64,000 bases of DNA. Origin: DASTFY01 sp963829955. Lineage in GTDB: Bacteria > Actinomycetota > Acidimicrobiia > Acidimicrobiales > Ilumatobacteraceae. Position 1 is the first letter of the stretch. Each line of letters starts with the position of its first letter. A model generated the notes under the pieces. The model saw only the letters and a program-made list of their open reading frames with translations, was not told the origin of the DNA and searched no databases. Both the position numbers and the translations under genes were made by a program. The stretch spans positions 62,001 to 126,000 of the forward strand of contig CAWHKS010000016.1 in NCBI GenBank assembly GCA_963829955.1, in the 5' to 3' direction. This document shows positions 53,246-62,558 of this stretch, piece by piece.

Positions 53246-54098
53246 TCACGGATCCGCTGGGCCTGGTCCGGAGCTGGTCCGATAGTCGCCGAATTGCGCG
53301 TCGCGGGCGTCGAGCGCCGCGGTCACGCCCTTGGTCAGCTCTTGGAAGTAGGCCCGACTCGACCGCTGGTGGAAGCCGAGGGCGTTGATGTCGGCCGTGG
53401 CCCGCATGGCGTCGCGCATGCCCATGACCTCCATGGCCCGGTGCACGACGCGCTTGTTGAGGGCCTGGAGGTCCGGTGGCACCTTGGCGACCCGCGCCGC
53501 GACGGCCAGGACAGCCTCCTCGAGCTCGTCGGCCGGAAAGGCCCGGTTGGCGAACCCCGCCTCCACGGCGTCGACCCCGGACATGGAATCCCCCGTCAGC
53601 ATGGACTCCATGGCCCGCCGCCATCCGAGCAGCCACGGGTGCCACGCCATGTCGGGCGAGCTCATGAGGCGCACGGGGGGGTACCCGATCTGCGCGTCCT
53701 CGGCGACGTAGACGAGGTCGCACGCCGTGGCCAGCTCGGTGCCGCCGGCCAGGCAGTAGCCGTGCACCTGGGCGATGAGCGGGCGTCGCCATGTCCATCA
53801 TCTCGAACCAGCCCTGGAGCACGTGCCGGGCCCAGCTTCCGTCGGCCACGGTCGCCGGCCACGGGAGCGGTTCGTTGCGGTCCTGGGCGAGGTCGTAGCC
53901 GGCGGAGAAGCAGGGACCGGCACCCCGGATGACGATCACCCGCACCCCGGGGTCGGCGTCGCCGGCCCGGAGCTGCTCGAACAGCTGGGTCCGCAGCGCG
54001 TTGGAGAGCGCGTTGCGCTTGGCGGGCCGGTTGAGGGTCAGGCGGCGGACGGACGGTGCCGGGTCATCGGCCAAGCACCAGAGCGTCGCCAGGATCAT
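53246..54098 (-). CDS. Enoyl-CoA hydratase/isomerase family protein 2, one surplus base
   Basis: The N-terminal frame from ATG 54098 (SVRRLTLNRPAKRNALSNALRTQLFEQL; GAGPCFSAGYDLAQD) and the C-terminal frame (HGYCLAGGTELATACDLVYVAEDAQIGYPPVRLMSSPDMAWHPWLLGWRRAMESMLTGD) join if one C is removed at 53781-53783, giving MATPLIAQVHGYCLAGG. The product is about 283 residues with both oxyanion loops. It probably begins the operon crotonase 2, crotonase 1, TetR, DUF35, thiolase. A 13-bp direct repeat (CCGTGGACGCAGC, minus strand) lies just upstream of the start. Confidence 0.85.
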
Positions 54099-54184
54099 CC
54101 GCGGCCGCTGCGTCCACGGGTGCTGCGTCCACGGCCGGAATCTAACCATCGGGTCAGTTCGGTCGAAAGCGGTCCGGGACGCGC

Positions 54185-54217
54185 CCGGGGCCGGTGGTGG
54201 TGCACCACCGGCCCCGG
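54185..54217 (-). terminator. Strong hairpin after Liv operon B
   Basis: A perfect 14-bp stem (CCGGGGCCGGTGGT / ACCACCGGCCCCGG) with a 5-nt loop begins 23 bases past the stop of the last gene of operon B. No T-run follows, as is common in high-GC actinobacteria. It also separates the operon from crotonase 2. Confidence 0.65.
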
Positions 54218-54239
54218 AACACTCACGATGCCGTGCGGA

Positions 54240-55652
54240 TCACCCGCCGAAGACGCCGCCCGTCCCTTCGGCGTCGACCTCGACGCCCTCCGCGGTCTTG
54301 TAGCCCGTGGCGGCCGGGTCGAACTCGGCCATGACGCCGTACTCGGAGATGTACGCGTCGGACACGCCGTCGACGTGGGCCACGCCGCCGAGCGCCAAGG
54401 GCGCCTCGACGTCGAACGACCAGAACGCGTTCATGAGGTTGGCCCTGGTGAGGCCGCCCTCCATCGCCGCGGCGCGGGTCAGCGCATCGGTGATGAGGAA
54501 CGCCGCGTTGTAGCCGGTGGCCACGTTGCCGATGTTGGGATCGACACCGGCGCCGAACTCGCCCACGTCGGCCAGGTACTGCTGCATCGCCGGGTCGTCC
54601 GCGAAGGCCGGATCGGCCGGATCCTTGAGCACCACCAGCGTGTGGACGTTGGCGGCCGCCTCACCGGCCGGGACCATGAACTGCTCGATGGCCTGGCAGG
54701 TGTAGGAGTTGATGATCGGGCCCGTGAAGCCGCCCTGGCGGGCGAGGGTCATCAGGCTGGTGCAGAACGTGGACGTCGTCCCGCCGATGATGACGTCCGG
54801 GCCGGCCGCCAGCAGCTGCGTGACCTCGTTCGAGAGGTCCGACGTGGGCTCGTGCACCACGTCGGCCACGATCTCCAGGCCTTCCGCCGGCAACAGCTCG
54901 GCCAACGCCTCCTTGTAGGTCTTGCCGAAGTCGTTGTTGAACGTCAACAGGGCGACCTTCGTGGCATCAGGGAACTTCTCCTTGATGAACTGCGTCCACA
55001 CGTTCGCTTCGACCGTGTAGGACGGGATGCCGCCCGTGGTCCACGGGAAGTTGGCAGGATCGCCCCAGTTCGGGAAGCCCGTGCCGACCAGCGCCTGCGG
55101 CACGCAGGCGTCGGCGTACAGCTGCCGGGTGCCGGCGACGTTCGGCGTGCCGATCTGGAAGACCGAGGCGAACACCTGGTCGCCCTCGAGTGCCTCCTGC
55201 ACTGCCGGAGCCGACTTCGCCGGGTCGTAGGCGTCGTCCTTGGTGATGACCTCAACCGGGTGGCCTTCGATCCCACCGTCGGCGTTCAGCTTGTCGAAGT
55301 AGACCTTCATGCCCTGGCCGATGACGCCGAAGGCGGCCAGCGGACCCGTCTGCGGGCCGATGAAGGCCAGCTTGATGGGCTCGCCATCCGCGAGCGCCGT
55401 CGTGGCCTCGGGCGGGCAGGCGTCGGTCGGCACCTGGAAGGCCGCCGCGGCCGGTGCGTCGGTGGCCGGGGCCTCAGAAGCCGGAGCCTCCGTCGCCGGG
55501 GCCTCCGTGGCCGGGGCCTCAGAAGCCGGAGCCTCCGTCGCCGGAGCCTCGGTGTCGGCACTTCCGCCGTCGTCGTCGCTGCCACAGGCCGCGGCGACGA
55601 GGGCCAGAGCGGTGATCGGCATGGCAACACGCCAACGCCACGATGGCTTCAT
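54240..55652 (-). CDS. Branched-chain amino acid-type ABC substrate-binding lipoprotein (operon B)
   Basis: This 470-residue lipoprotein has signal ITALALVAAACG and a long linker built from TEAPA/SEAPA repeats (residues about 33-65). A two-lobed Leu/Ile/Val-binding domain follows: EPIKLAFIGPQTGPLAAFGVIGQGMKVYFDKLNADGGIEGHPVEV. The ATG at 55652 overlaps the livM stop (TGATG) and has GGGGGAG upstream. Unusually the binding protein is the last gene of its operon. The adjacent crotonase-thiolase cluster suggests an acid or amide that is later degraded as its CoA ester; this is inference. Confidence 0.92.
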   Translation of the reverse strand: MKPSWRWRVAMPITALALVAAACGSDDDGGSADTEAPATEAPASEAPATEAPATEAPASEAPATDAPAAAAFQVPTDACPPEATTALADGEPIKLAFIGPQTGPLAAFGVIGQGMKVYFDKLNADGGIEGHPVEVITKDDAYDPAKSAPAVQEALEGDQVFASVFQIGTPNVAGTRQLYADACVPQALVGTGFPNWGDPANFPWTTGGIPSYTVEANVWTQFIKEKFPDATKVALLTFNNDFGKTYKEALAELLPAEGLEIVADVVHEPTSDLSNEVTQLLAAGPDVIIGGTTSTFCTSLMTLARQGGFTGPIINSYTCQAIEQFMVPAGEAAANVHTLVVLKDPADPAFADDPAMQQYLADVGEFGAGVDPNIGNVATGYNAAFLITDALTRAAAMEGGLTRANLMNAFWSFDVEAPLALGGVAHVDGVSDAYISEYGVMAEFDPAATGYKTAEGVEVDAEGTGGVFGG

Positions 55653-56839
55653 CAGGTTCTCCCCCTTGTGGTTTGCTCGGTAGGTGACTCGTCTGCCCCC
55701 TGGTCGGCGATCATAGGCACCGGGACCGCCTCGGGGTCGGCCCGCCCGCCGGTCGTCGGGGTCGGAAGGCGCGGGATGATCATGAGGAACTTCGACCGCA
55801 GCACCCGTAGGCCGTAGATGATCCCGCCGGGCATGAAGAAGATGATGAGGACGAGCAGGATGCCGTAGAGCACTCCGGCTTCGGGCCCCTCGAGCTTGGG
55901 CAGAAGCGGGAGCGTCCCCTCGAAGGACCAGTACGGCAGCCACTCCACGAGCAGGCCGCCGATGAGCGGACCCAGGATCGTGGCCACGCCGCCGATGACC
56001 AGACCGGCGATGAACTCGATCGAGCGCTGGAGGCCGAAGCTGTCCGGCCCGATGGTCGTGGCCGCGAGGGCGAAGCAGCCTCCGCCGACGGAGGTCACGA
56101 ACGCGCTCGTCGCGAACGCCAGCACCTTGTACTGGGCCGGGTTCACACCCGACACCGCGGCGCCGATCTCGTTGTCCCGCATGGCGATGAGGCCCCGCCC
56201 CACACGACTGCGCACGAGGTTGGACGTGAGGATGAACATCACGACCGCGACCACCACGACCGTGGTCAGGATCCAGTCGTTGTTCGTCCAGCTGTCCGGC
56301 ACCCAGGACGGCGGGTCCCATCTGAACCCTCTCGTCGTCGTGACCTCCCCGCCCGTGATCGACTTGCCGTTGCTGCCACCGGTGAGGCTGGCGAAGTCGA
56401 CGCCGAAGAAGTTGTCCGACTTGGCGATGGCGGGGAAGGCGAGCGCCAGACCCAGCGTGACCAGCGAGAGGTAGAGGCCGCGGATCTTCAGCGCCGGGAT
56501 GCCGATGACGAAACCGATGGCGAAGCCCATGGCGCCTGCGATCGGGAGCGTGGCCAGGAACGGCCAGCCGTGGTCGGCCACGAGGATCATGGTCGTGTAG
56601 GCGCCGATGCCAAAGAAGAACGAGTGGCCGATGGAGATCTGGCCGGAGTAGCCGGTGACGATGTTGAGGCCGAGGATGGCCACCGCAAGGGTGATGCCCT
56701 GGGCCCAGCGGATGGCGAGGAAGTTCTCTCCGACGTTGGTGACGTAGAGGAAGCCGGCGAGGAGCAGGACCCAGCCCAGGGCCTGGAGCGCGCGGTGGGC
56801 CGTCGACCCGCGCTGGATGACGACCGGGAACCCCGTCAT
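55652..56839 (-). CDS. livM: Branched-chain amino acid-type ABC permease LivM (operon B)
   Basis: This 395-residue membrane protein has about ten helices. The LivM signature GYSGQISIGHSFFFGIGAY (about 64-82) is present, as are ALKIRGLYLSLVTLGLALAF and the coupling loop GRGLIAMRDNEIGAAVSGVNP. The C-terminal 45 residues are cytoplasmic and acidic/proline-rich. The ATG at 56839 overlaps the livH stop (ATGA). Confidence 0.93.
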   Translation of the reverse strand: MTGFPVVIQRGSTAHRALQALGWVLLLAGFLYVTNVGENFLAIRWAQGITLAVAILGLNIVTGYSGQISIGHSFFFGIGAYTTMILVADHGWPFLATLPIAGAMGFAIGFVIGIPALKIRGLYLSLVTLGLALAFPAIAKSDNFFGVDFASLTGGSNGKSITGGEVTTTRGFRWDPPSWVPDSWTNNDWILTTVVVVAVVMFILTSNLVRSRVGRGLIAMRDNEIGAAVSGVNPAQYKVLAFATSAFVTSVGGGCFALAATTIGPDSFGLQRSIEFIAGLVIGGVATILGPLIGGLLVEWLPYWSFEGTLPLLPKLEGPEAGVLYGILLVLIIFFMPGGIIYGLRVLRSKFLMIIPRLPTPTTGGRADPEAVPVPMIADQGADESPTEQTTRGRT

Positions 56840-57792
56840 ACCCGTTCCACCCGTTTGCTGCCGAAGAGGCCCTGAGGTCGGAAGTACAGGACGATGAGGA
56901 TCACGAGCAGCACCATGACCAGCGACAGCTCGTTGCCGACGAACGTGAAGAGCGCCGGCGCGAATGTCTCGATGATCCCGACCAGCAACCCGCCGACCAC
57001 CGCGCCCTTGATGGAGTCGAACCCGCCGAGGCAGGCGGCGGCGAACCCGAACAGCAGCACGGCCCCCATGAAGTTGAAGTCGAGGACGTTGCGGTACTGG
57101 GCGATGATGGCCCCGGCGATGGCGCCGATGCCCGCGGCCAGCGCCCAACCGAGCATCAGCATCCGCTTGACCGGGATGCCGACGATCAGCGCCGATTCCG
57201 CGTTGGCTGCCACCGCTCGATAACCCAGCCCCAGCTTGGTGCGCTGCAGCAGGAGGTTGATCAGCAGCACCAGCAGCCCCACGCTCACCCAGACGCCCAG
57301 CGCCTTGTAGGTGATGAAGAAGTTCGGCACCCGATCGGTGATGATGTCGATCTTGTCGTCGAGGCCGCCGGGGAACGGCGCCGGGATCGGCGTGCGGGGC
57401 TGGGTGCCCCAGATCGTCGCCGCGCTCCCGTTGAGGATGAACAACAGCCCCAGGGTGAGGATGACCGGCGCCAGCACGCTGCGGTTCTCCAGCGGTTGGA
57501 TGAGGATGCGCTCGAACGCCGCGCCCACGAACATCGCCACGAGCACCACGATGACGATGGCGAGCCAGACCGGGAAGCCGTGCTCGACGGCGAGGACGAA
57601 CACCAGGAAGGTGGTGAACATGGCCATCTCGCCCTGGGCGAAGTTGAGGTGCCCGGTGGTCTTGTAGATCATCACCACCGTCAGGGCCATGAGCGCGTAG
57701 ACGGCGCCGTTGGCCAGGGCGTTGGACAGGTTCTGCAGGAACAGCGTCAGCGTGAGGAAGTTGTCCTCGATGCCCGGCACGGCAAGGATCAT
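56836..57792 (-). CDS. livH: Branched-chain amino acid-type ABC permease LivH (operon B)
   Basis: This 318-residue membrane protein has the LivH start NLSNALANGAVYALMALTVVMIYKTTGHLNFAQGEMAM and the coupling loop LGLGYRAVAANAESALIVGIPV. The ATG at 57792 has a very good AGGAGG site. The frame remains open far upstream through livF and livG in the wrong phase, which is not coding. Its stop is coupled to livM. Confidence 0.93.
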   Translation of the reverse strand: MILAVPGIEDNFLTLTLFLQNLSNALANGAVYALMALTVVMIYKTTGHLNFAQGEMAMFTTFLVFVLAVEHGFPVWLAIVIVVLVAMFVGAAFERILIQPLENRSVLAPVILTLGLLFILNGSAATIWGTQPRTPIPAPFPGGLDDKIDIITDRVPNFFITYKALGVWVSVGLLVLLINLLLQRTKLGLGYRAVAANAESALIVGIPVKRMLMLGWALAAGIGAIAGAIIAQYRNVLDFNFMGAVLLFGFAAACLGGFDSIKGAVVGGLLVGIIETFAPALFTFVGNELSLVMVLLVILIVLYFRPQGLFGSKRVERV

Positions 57793-57800
57793 CAGGCCTC

Positions 57801-58514
57801 CTAGAACCCCAAGTAGGCGCGACGGACTTCGTCGTTGGCCCGCAGCTCGTCCGCGCTCCCGGTCACGACGATGGTCCCGGCCTCCAGCACGTAGGCGCGG
57901 TCGGCGATGCCCAGGGCGAGGCTTGCGTTCTGCTCGACGACGAACATCGTCACCCCCTCCTGCTCGTTGAGCTCGTCGAACTTCCTGAACAGGTCCTGGA
58001 TGATGATCGGAGCCAGGCCGAGCGACGGCTCGTCGAGCAGGAGCAGGCGCGGCCGGCTCATCAACGCGCGGGCCACGGCGAGCATCTGCTGCTCGCCGCC
58101 GCTCAGGCTCCCGGCCTGCTGGCGCCGGCGCTCGGCCAGCCGCGGGAACATCTGGAACCAGCGGTCCATGTCGGCTCGGATGCTGGACCGCTCCTTGCGG
58201 GCGTACGCCCCGACCTCCAGGTTCTCCTCCACCGTCAGCTCGGGGAAGGTCCCCCGTCCCTGCGGCACGTGGGCGATGCCGAGCGCCGCCATCTTCTCCG
58301 GCCGCTTCCCGACGAGCTGGGTTCCGTCGAACTGGATGTCGCCCTTGGTGCCGACCATCTGGCAGATGGCGCGCACCGTGGTCGTCTTCCCGGCACCGTT
58401 GGCGCCCAGCAGGACCACGACCTCGCCCTCGTCCACGCGGAGGTCGAGCCCGCGGAGGACCTGCACCGGCCCGTACGCGGCGTGGACGTCGCGCATCTCC
58501 AGGAGCGTGGTCAC
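57801..58514 (-). CDS. livF: Branched-chain amino acid-type ABC ATPase LivF (operon B)
   Basis: This 237-residue ATPase has Walker A GANGAGKTTTVRA (about 37-49), signature SLSGGEQQMLAVARAL, Walker B LLLLDEPSLGLAP, H-loop VVEQNASLAL and the LivF C-terminus RAYLGF. The GTG at 58514 gives the usual start TTLLEMRDVHAAYG. As sequenced, livG reads into livF without a stop; a one-base correction at 58523-58525 gives livG its own stop, overlapping this GTG as GTGA. I therefore treat the two as separate proteins. Confidence 0.9.
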   Translation of the reverse strand: MTTLLEMRDVHAAYGPVQVLRGLDLRVDEGEVVVLLGANGAGKTTTVRAICQMVGTKGDIQFDGTQLVGKRPEKMAALGIAHVPQGRGTFPELTVEENLEVGAYARKERSSIRADMDRWFQMFPRLAERRRQQAGSLSGGEQQMLAVARALMSRPRLLLLDEPSLGLAPIIIQDLFRKFDELNEQEGVTMFVVEQNASLALGIADRAYVLEAGTIVVTGSADELRANDEVRRAYLGF

Positions 58515-59292
58515 GTCGGTGCTCCCGAGGTACGCCTCGATCACGAGCGGGTCGTTCTGCACGTCCTCCGGGCGACCTTCGGCGATCTTCCGGCCGAAGT
58601 CGAGCACGACCACCTTGTCCGAGATGCCCATCACGAGCTGCATGTGGTGCTCGACGAGGAGGACGGTGAGCTCGTGCTCGTCGCGCAGGTGCTGGATGGT
58701 CTTGGCCGAGCTCGTCGACCTCGGCGTGGGTGAGGCCGGAGGCCGGCTCGTCGAGCAGCAGCAGCTCGGGGCGCGCCGCCATCGCCCGGGCCAGCTCGAT
58801 GCGCTTGAGCGTGCCGTACGGCAGCCCCATGGCGGGGCGCAGGGCGTAGGCGGTCAGGCCGAGGGACGCCAGGATGTCCATGGCCTCCTGCTGCAGGCGC
58901 CGCTCTTCGCGCCGGACGCCGATGCGCAAGGGAGCGGTGGCGAAGTTGACGTGGGTCTTGCTGTGGGCGCCGACCATGACGTTCTCGAGCACCGTCAGGC
59001 GCGGGAAGAGGGCCAGGTTCTGGAACGTCCGGGCGATCCCCAGCTTGGCGATGCCGTGGGCGGGCACGTCCAGGATCTCCTTGTCCTTGAAGTCCAGCCG
59101 TCCGCTCGTGGGCTGGTAGATGCGCGACACCACGTTGAAGAGCGTCGTCTTGCCGGCACCGTTGGGACCGATCAGGCCGCAGATCTCGCCCCGATCGACG
59201 GAGAACGAGAGCTCGTCCAGGGCGACGATGCCACCGAAGCGGACGCTCACGTCACGCACGTCGAGAACCGACAACGACTCACCATCCCCCAT
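58511..59292 (-). CDS. livG: Branched-chain amino acid-type ABC ATPase LivG (operon B), two surplus bases
   Basis: The N-terminal frame from ATG 59292 has Walker A GPNGAGKTTLFN, the LivG insertion, signature-region LPYGTLKRIELARAMAA and Walker B LLLLDEPASGL. After HAEVDEL it leaves frame. Removing one G at about 58706 gives ELAKTIQHLRDEHE, then the H-loop VEHHMQLVMGISDKVVVLDFGRKIAEG. Removing one more G at 58523-58525 ends the protein as EAYLGAPT with TGA overlapping the livF start. The corrected length is about 259 residues. Confidence 0.85.
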
Positions 59293-59383
59293 GCGAAGTC
59301 TCGCGGCACCGTAGCAAACGGGTCTGGGCCCGCCGGGACCTCGCCGCGGGCTGGTGGACCGTCGCCCGGTGCTCAGGACCGGC

Positions 59384-60979
59384 TCACGTCGAGACGATGA
59401 CGCCTTCCCACGGACGGAGGTCGAGGCCGTCGGCGAGTCGCCGGCGGCCGCTCGCCGGCGGTCGACAGCAGGACGTCGCCGCTCGACGTCGACCCGCTGC
59501 GGCACGCTCGAGAAGTTGAGGACGACGGTGGTCGCCGCGCCCCGGCGGAAGGCCCAGACCCCGTCGGGTGACTCCAGCGGCTCGTACGTGCCGCGACGCA
59601 GGTCCTCGTGCTCGCGCCGCAGCGCCAGCAGGCTCCGGCAGAAGGAGAGCACCGAGTCGGGATCGTCCCGCTGCACCTCGACGCTGACGGCGTCGTTGTC
59701 GCCGATGGGCAGCCACGGCGTCGTCCCCGCGGTCGTGAAGCCGGCACCCTCGCCGCTCGTCCAATGCATCGGCGTCCGCTCGGGGTCCCGGCCCTCCAGC
59801 GCCGGCCAGTTGCGGATGCCCACCGGGTCCTGGAGCTGCGAGCGGATCATCGGGCGTGTCCGGCATGCCGATCTCGTCGCCGTAGTAGAGGACCGGCGTG
59901 CCTCGGATGGTCAGCAGCATGAGCAGCCCGAGTCGGATCCGGCGGTCGTCGTTCTGGGCCCAGCGGGTCGGGAACCGGCTGTGGTCGTGGTTGGAGCCGG
60001 TCCACACCGGCCACGCGCCCTCCGGGAGCGCGGCCTCGGTGTCGGCCACGAACTGGCGGAGCGGCTCGGCGTGGAACGGCGAGCGCAGGAACGGGAAGTT
60101 GAAGGCCAGCTGGAGCTCGTCGCCTTCGCCGTAGAAGCGGGCCAGGCGGGCCGATCCGGCCACATAGGTCTCGCCCAGCAGCAGGCGGGGCGGGTCGTAC
60201 TCCTCGGCCAGCCGACGCCAGCGCCGCAGCACGTCGTGGAGCTCGGGCCGCTCGGCGTTGAAGCGCTCGGCCTCGTGGTCGACCCAGAAGTCGACCTCCG
60301 GGTTGTCGCGAAGGTGCTTGTCCTTCACGATCATGTGGCAGACGTCGATGCGGAAGCCGGCGATGCCGCGGTCGAACCAGAAGCGCAGGATCCGGTCGAA
60401 CTCGTCCCGCAGGTCCTCGTTCCACCAGTTGAGGTCCGGCTGCTCGGCCACGAAGTGGTGGAGCCACCACTGCCCGGTCGTCGGGTCGAAGCTCCACGCC
60501 GGCGCGTTGAGGAAGTCGCTGCGCCAGTTGTTGGGCACGGTCCCGTTGGGATCGCCCGGTGGCGTGCCGTCGGCCCAGACGTACCAGTCGCGGTGGACCG
60601 CGTCGCGGGAGCTGCGGGAGTCCTGGAACCACGGGTGCTGATCGCTCGAGTGGTTCGGGACGAGGTCCATCACGATGTGCAGGCCCCGCCGGTCGGCCTC
60701 GGCCACCAGCTCGTCGAGATCGTCCAGCGTGCCGAGGTCGGCGTCGATGCCGCAGTAGTCGGAGACGTCGTAGCCCCAGTCCCGGTTGGGTGAGGGCGTG
60801 ATCGGGCTGAGCCAGAGCCCGTCGACGCCCAGCCAGGCCAGGTGGTCGAGGTGGCGGGTGATGCCCCGGAGGTCGCCGATGCCGTCGCCGTTCGCGTCGG
60901 CGAAGGAGCGGGGGTAGATCTGGTAGAGGACGCCGTCCACCCACCAGGGCTGGGCGCCGGACGCCGCCAGGCCGCTCAT
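59384..60979 (-). CDS. GH13 alpha-glucosidase/oligo-1,6-glucosidase-like enzyme, frameshifted
   Basis: All four GH13 regions are present: DLVPNHSSDQHPWF, GFRIDVCHMI (nucleophile Asp), LLGETYV (acid/base Glu) and TGSNHDHSRF (stabiliser Asp). The N-terminus (WWVDGVLYQIYPRSFADANGDGIGDLRGI) matches alpha-glucosidases and trehalose-metabolism enzymes. Three surplus bases, near 59851-59854, 59483-59486 and 59442-59447, disrupt the C-terminal third. Correcting them gives the family-like NWPALEGRDPERTPMHW, a closing beta domain and the end LRPWEGVIVST (about 531 residues). The ATG at 60979 overlaps the SDR stop. Cytoplasmic, no signal peptide. Confidence 0.87.
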   Translation of the reverse strand: MSGLAASGAQPWWVDGVLYQIYPRSFADANGDGIGDLRGITRHLDHLAWLGVDGLWLSPITPSPNRDWGYDVSDYCGIDADLGTLDDLDELVAEADRRGLHIVMDLVPNHSSDQHPWFQDSRSSRDAVHRDWYVWADGTPPGDPNGTVPNNWRSDFLNAPAWSFDPTTGQWWLHHFVAEQPDLNWWNEDLRDEFDRILRFWFDRGIAGFRIDVCHMIVKDKHLRDNPEVDFWVDHEAERFNAERPELHDVLRRWRRLAEEYDPPRLLLGETYVAGSARLARFYGEGDELQLAFNFPFLRSPFHAEPLRQFVADTEAALPEGAWPVWTGSNHDHSRFPTRWAQNDDRRIRLGLLMLLTIRGTPVLYYGDEIGMPDTPDDPLAAPGPGGHPQLAGAGGPGPRADADALDERRGCRLHDRGDDAVAAHRRQRRRQRRGAAGRSRLGALLLPEPAGAAARARGPASRHVRAAGVTRRGLGLPPGRGDHRRPQLLERAAAGRRRAATSCCRPPASGRRRLADGLDLRPWEGVIVST

Positions 60980-61714
60980 GTGTTGGTCACGATCCGGGCT
61001 TCCGCGACCGCATCGTCGTCACGGATCAGGTCCACGACGGCCGCCGCGATGTCCTCGGGCGACAGCATGGTCAGCCCGGAGAGGATCGGCTGCAGCCACA
61101 CGGCGGGCCGGGTGCCGTCCCCGGTGTGGAGGTTGGTCATGTCGGTGTCGACGACGCCGGGCAGCACGGCGTTGACCCTGATGCCTTCGGCGGCCAGCGG
61201 CGCGCAGGACTCGGTGATGCGGACGACACCCGACCTTCGTCGCGCTGTACACGGGGTCCGTCGGCATGGGCCGCAGCGCGGCCGTGGACGCGGTGTTGAC
61301 GATGCAACCACCTCCCCGTTTGCGCAGCGCCCGTATCCCCTCCTGTGTCCCCATGGCGACACCGCCGAGGTTGACCGTGATGACCTTCATGATCCGCTCC
61401 AGCTCGGAGTCGGGCCAGATCGGCTCGCCACTGATCAGGCCGGCGTTGTTGTGGACGATGTCGAGCCCGCCGAAGGTGGACTCGGCCGCCGCGAACATCG
61501 TCCGCACGTCGTGCGGGAACGCCACGTCGACCTTCACGAACGCGGCTGCGCCGCCGAGGTCCTCCTCGATGCGCCGGACCGTCTCGGTGCCGCCGATGTC
61601 GTCGAGGTCGGCCACCATCACGGTCGCTCCCTCGGCGGCCAGGGCCACGGCGCTGGCCCGACCGATCCCGGTGCCCCCGCCGGTCACGAGGGCCACCTTC
61701 CCTGCGATGTCCAT
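60976..61714 (-). CDS. Short-chain dehydrogenase/reductase, one surplus base
   Basis: This SDR of about 245 residues has the cofactor motif TGGGTGIGRAS (residues 9-19), the NNAG motif and active-site YSATK. The frame breaks right after YSATKVG; deleting one G at 61229-61231 gives TKVGVVRITESCAPLAAEGIRVNAVLPG, the expected SDR continuation. The C-terminal RIVTNT is short. The ATG at 61714 is chosen by homology (MDIAGKVALVTGG). It is coupled to the GH13 gene by ATGA; a metabolic link between the two is not obvious. Confidence 0.86.
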
Positions 61715-61768
61715 GACCCGATTCCTAACAGGCCGCGAGGAGGGTTCGGACCCCGACGCTGGCACGCT

Positions 61769-62477
61769 ATGGGGGTGGGGACGGAGGCGCCGGAGTCGGC
61801 GGAGGATTCGCCGGGCGCCGGTGGCGGCACCGGCGAACAGGTCAGCGCCGACGAGACCGGGGCCCGCCGCCCCGTGGTGGCACAGCCCGTGGCGGCTCCT
61901 CGCGCTCGGCGCCGCGGTGCTCTTCCTCGGGCTGGCTGCCGGCTACGCGTTCTTCGGCGGCGACAGCGAGCGGAGCTCGGGGTCCACGGTCGACGTCGGG
62001 TTCCTGCAGGACATGCGGGCCCACCACGACCAGGCCGTGAGCATGGCCTTCACGTACCTGGAGAAGCCGGCCGGCGAGCAGGACCCCGTGCTGCGCTCGA
62101 TCGCCAAGACGATCCTGGCCGAGCAGCAGTTCGAGAACGGCTACATGGTCGGGCTGCTGCTCGACATGGGAGCGGACCCGGCCAACGAGACCGGGCAGGC
62201 CATGGCCTGGATGGATCAGCCGGTCCCGTTGGAGCGCATGCCCGGCATGGCGACGGAGGCCCAGATGGACGAGCTGCAGGCGGCCACCGGCCCCGAGGCC
62301 GACGCCCTCTTCGTCGAGCTGATGACCGCCCACCACGAGGGCGGCATCCACATGGCCGAGTTCGCCGCCGAGCAGGGGAGCCGGCGGGACGTCCGCTCCC
62401 TGGCCGAGCGCATGGCCGCGAACCAGCGGGGCGAGATCGTCGACCTCCGCGACGCGCTCGCCCGCGCCCAGGCCTGA
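61769..62477 (+). CDS. DUF305 family membrane-anchored protein, one surplus base
   Basis: From ATG 61769 a hydrophilic N-terminus leads into one membrane segment (RLLALGAAVLFLGLAAGYAFF) after deleting one C in the run 61870-61873. The external DUF305 helical domain follows, with the paired histidine motifs MRAHHDQAVSMA and MTAHHEGGIHMA, which are thought to bind metal, possibly copper. The corrected length is about 235 residues. It is divergent from the SDR gene, with starts 55 bases apart. Function is not established for the family. Confidence 0.85.
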
Positions 62478-62510
62478 CCCCGCGGAGGCTCGTCAGCCGG
62501 CACCTCACCG

Positions 62511-62531
62511 TTCGCCCGCGGCCCGGGCGAA
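62511..62531 (+). terminator. Hairpin between DUF305 gene and metallopeptidase
   Basis: An 8-bp stem (TTCGCCCG / CGGGCGAA) with a 5-nt loop lies 34 bases past the DUF305 stop and 28 bases before the next start. No T-run follows. It may end the DUF305 transcript or lie in the leader of the next gene. Confidence 0.4.
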
Positions 62532-62558
62532 GCGGAGGGAGCGCCGTAGCCTGAAGGG

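Noticed and set aside
56836..59850. A 1004-codon open frame on the minus strand
   Set aside because: It strings together a piece of the GH13 gene, livG-B, an antiphase stretch over livF-B, and livH-B. Only parts match families; the whole is a product of high GC and the frame breaks.
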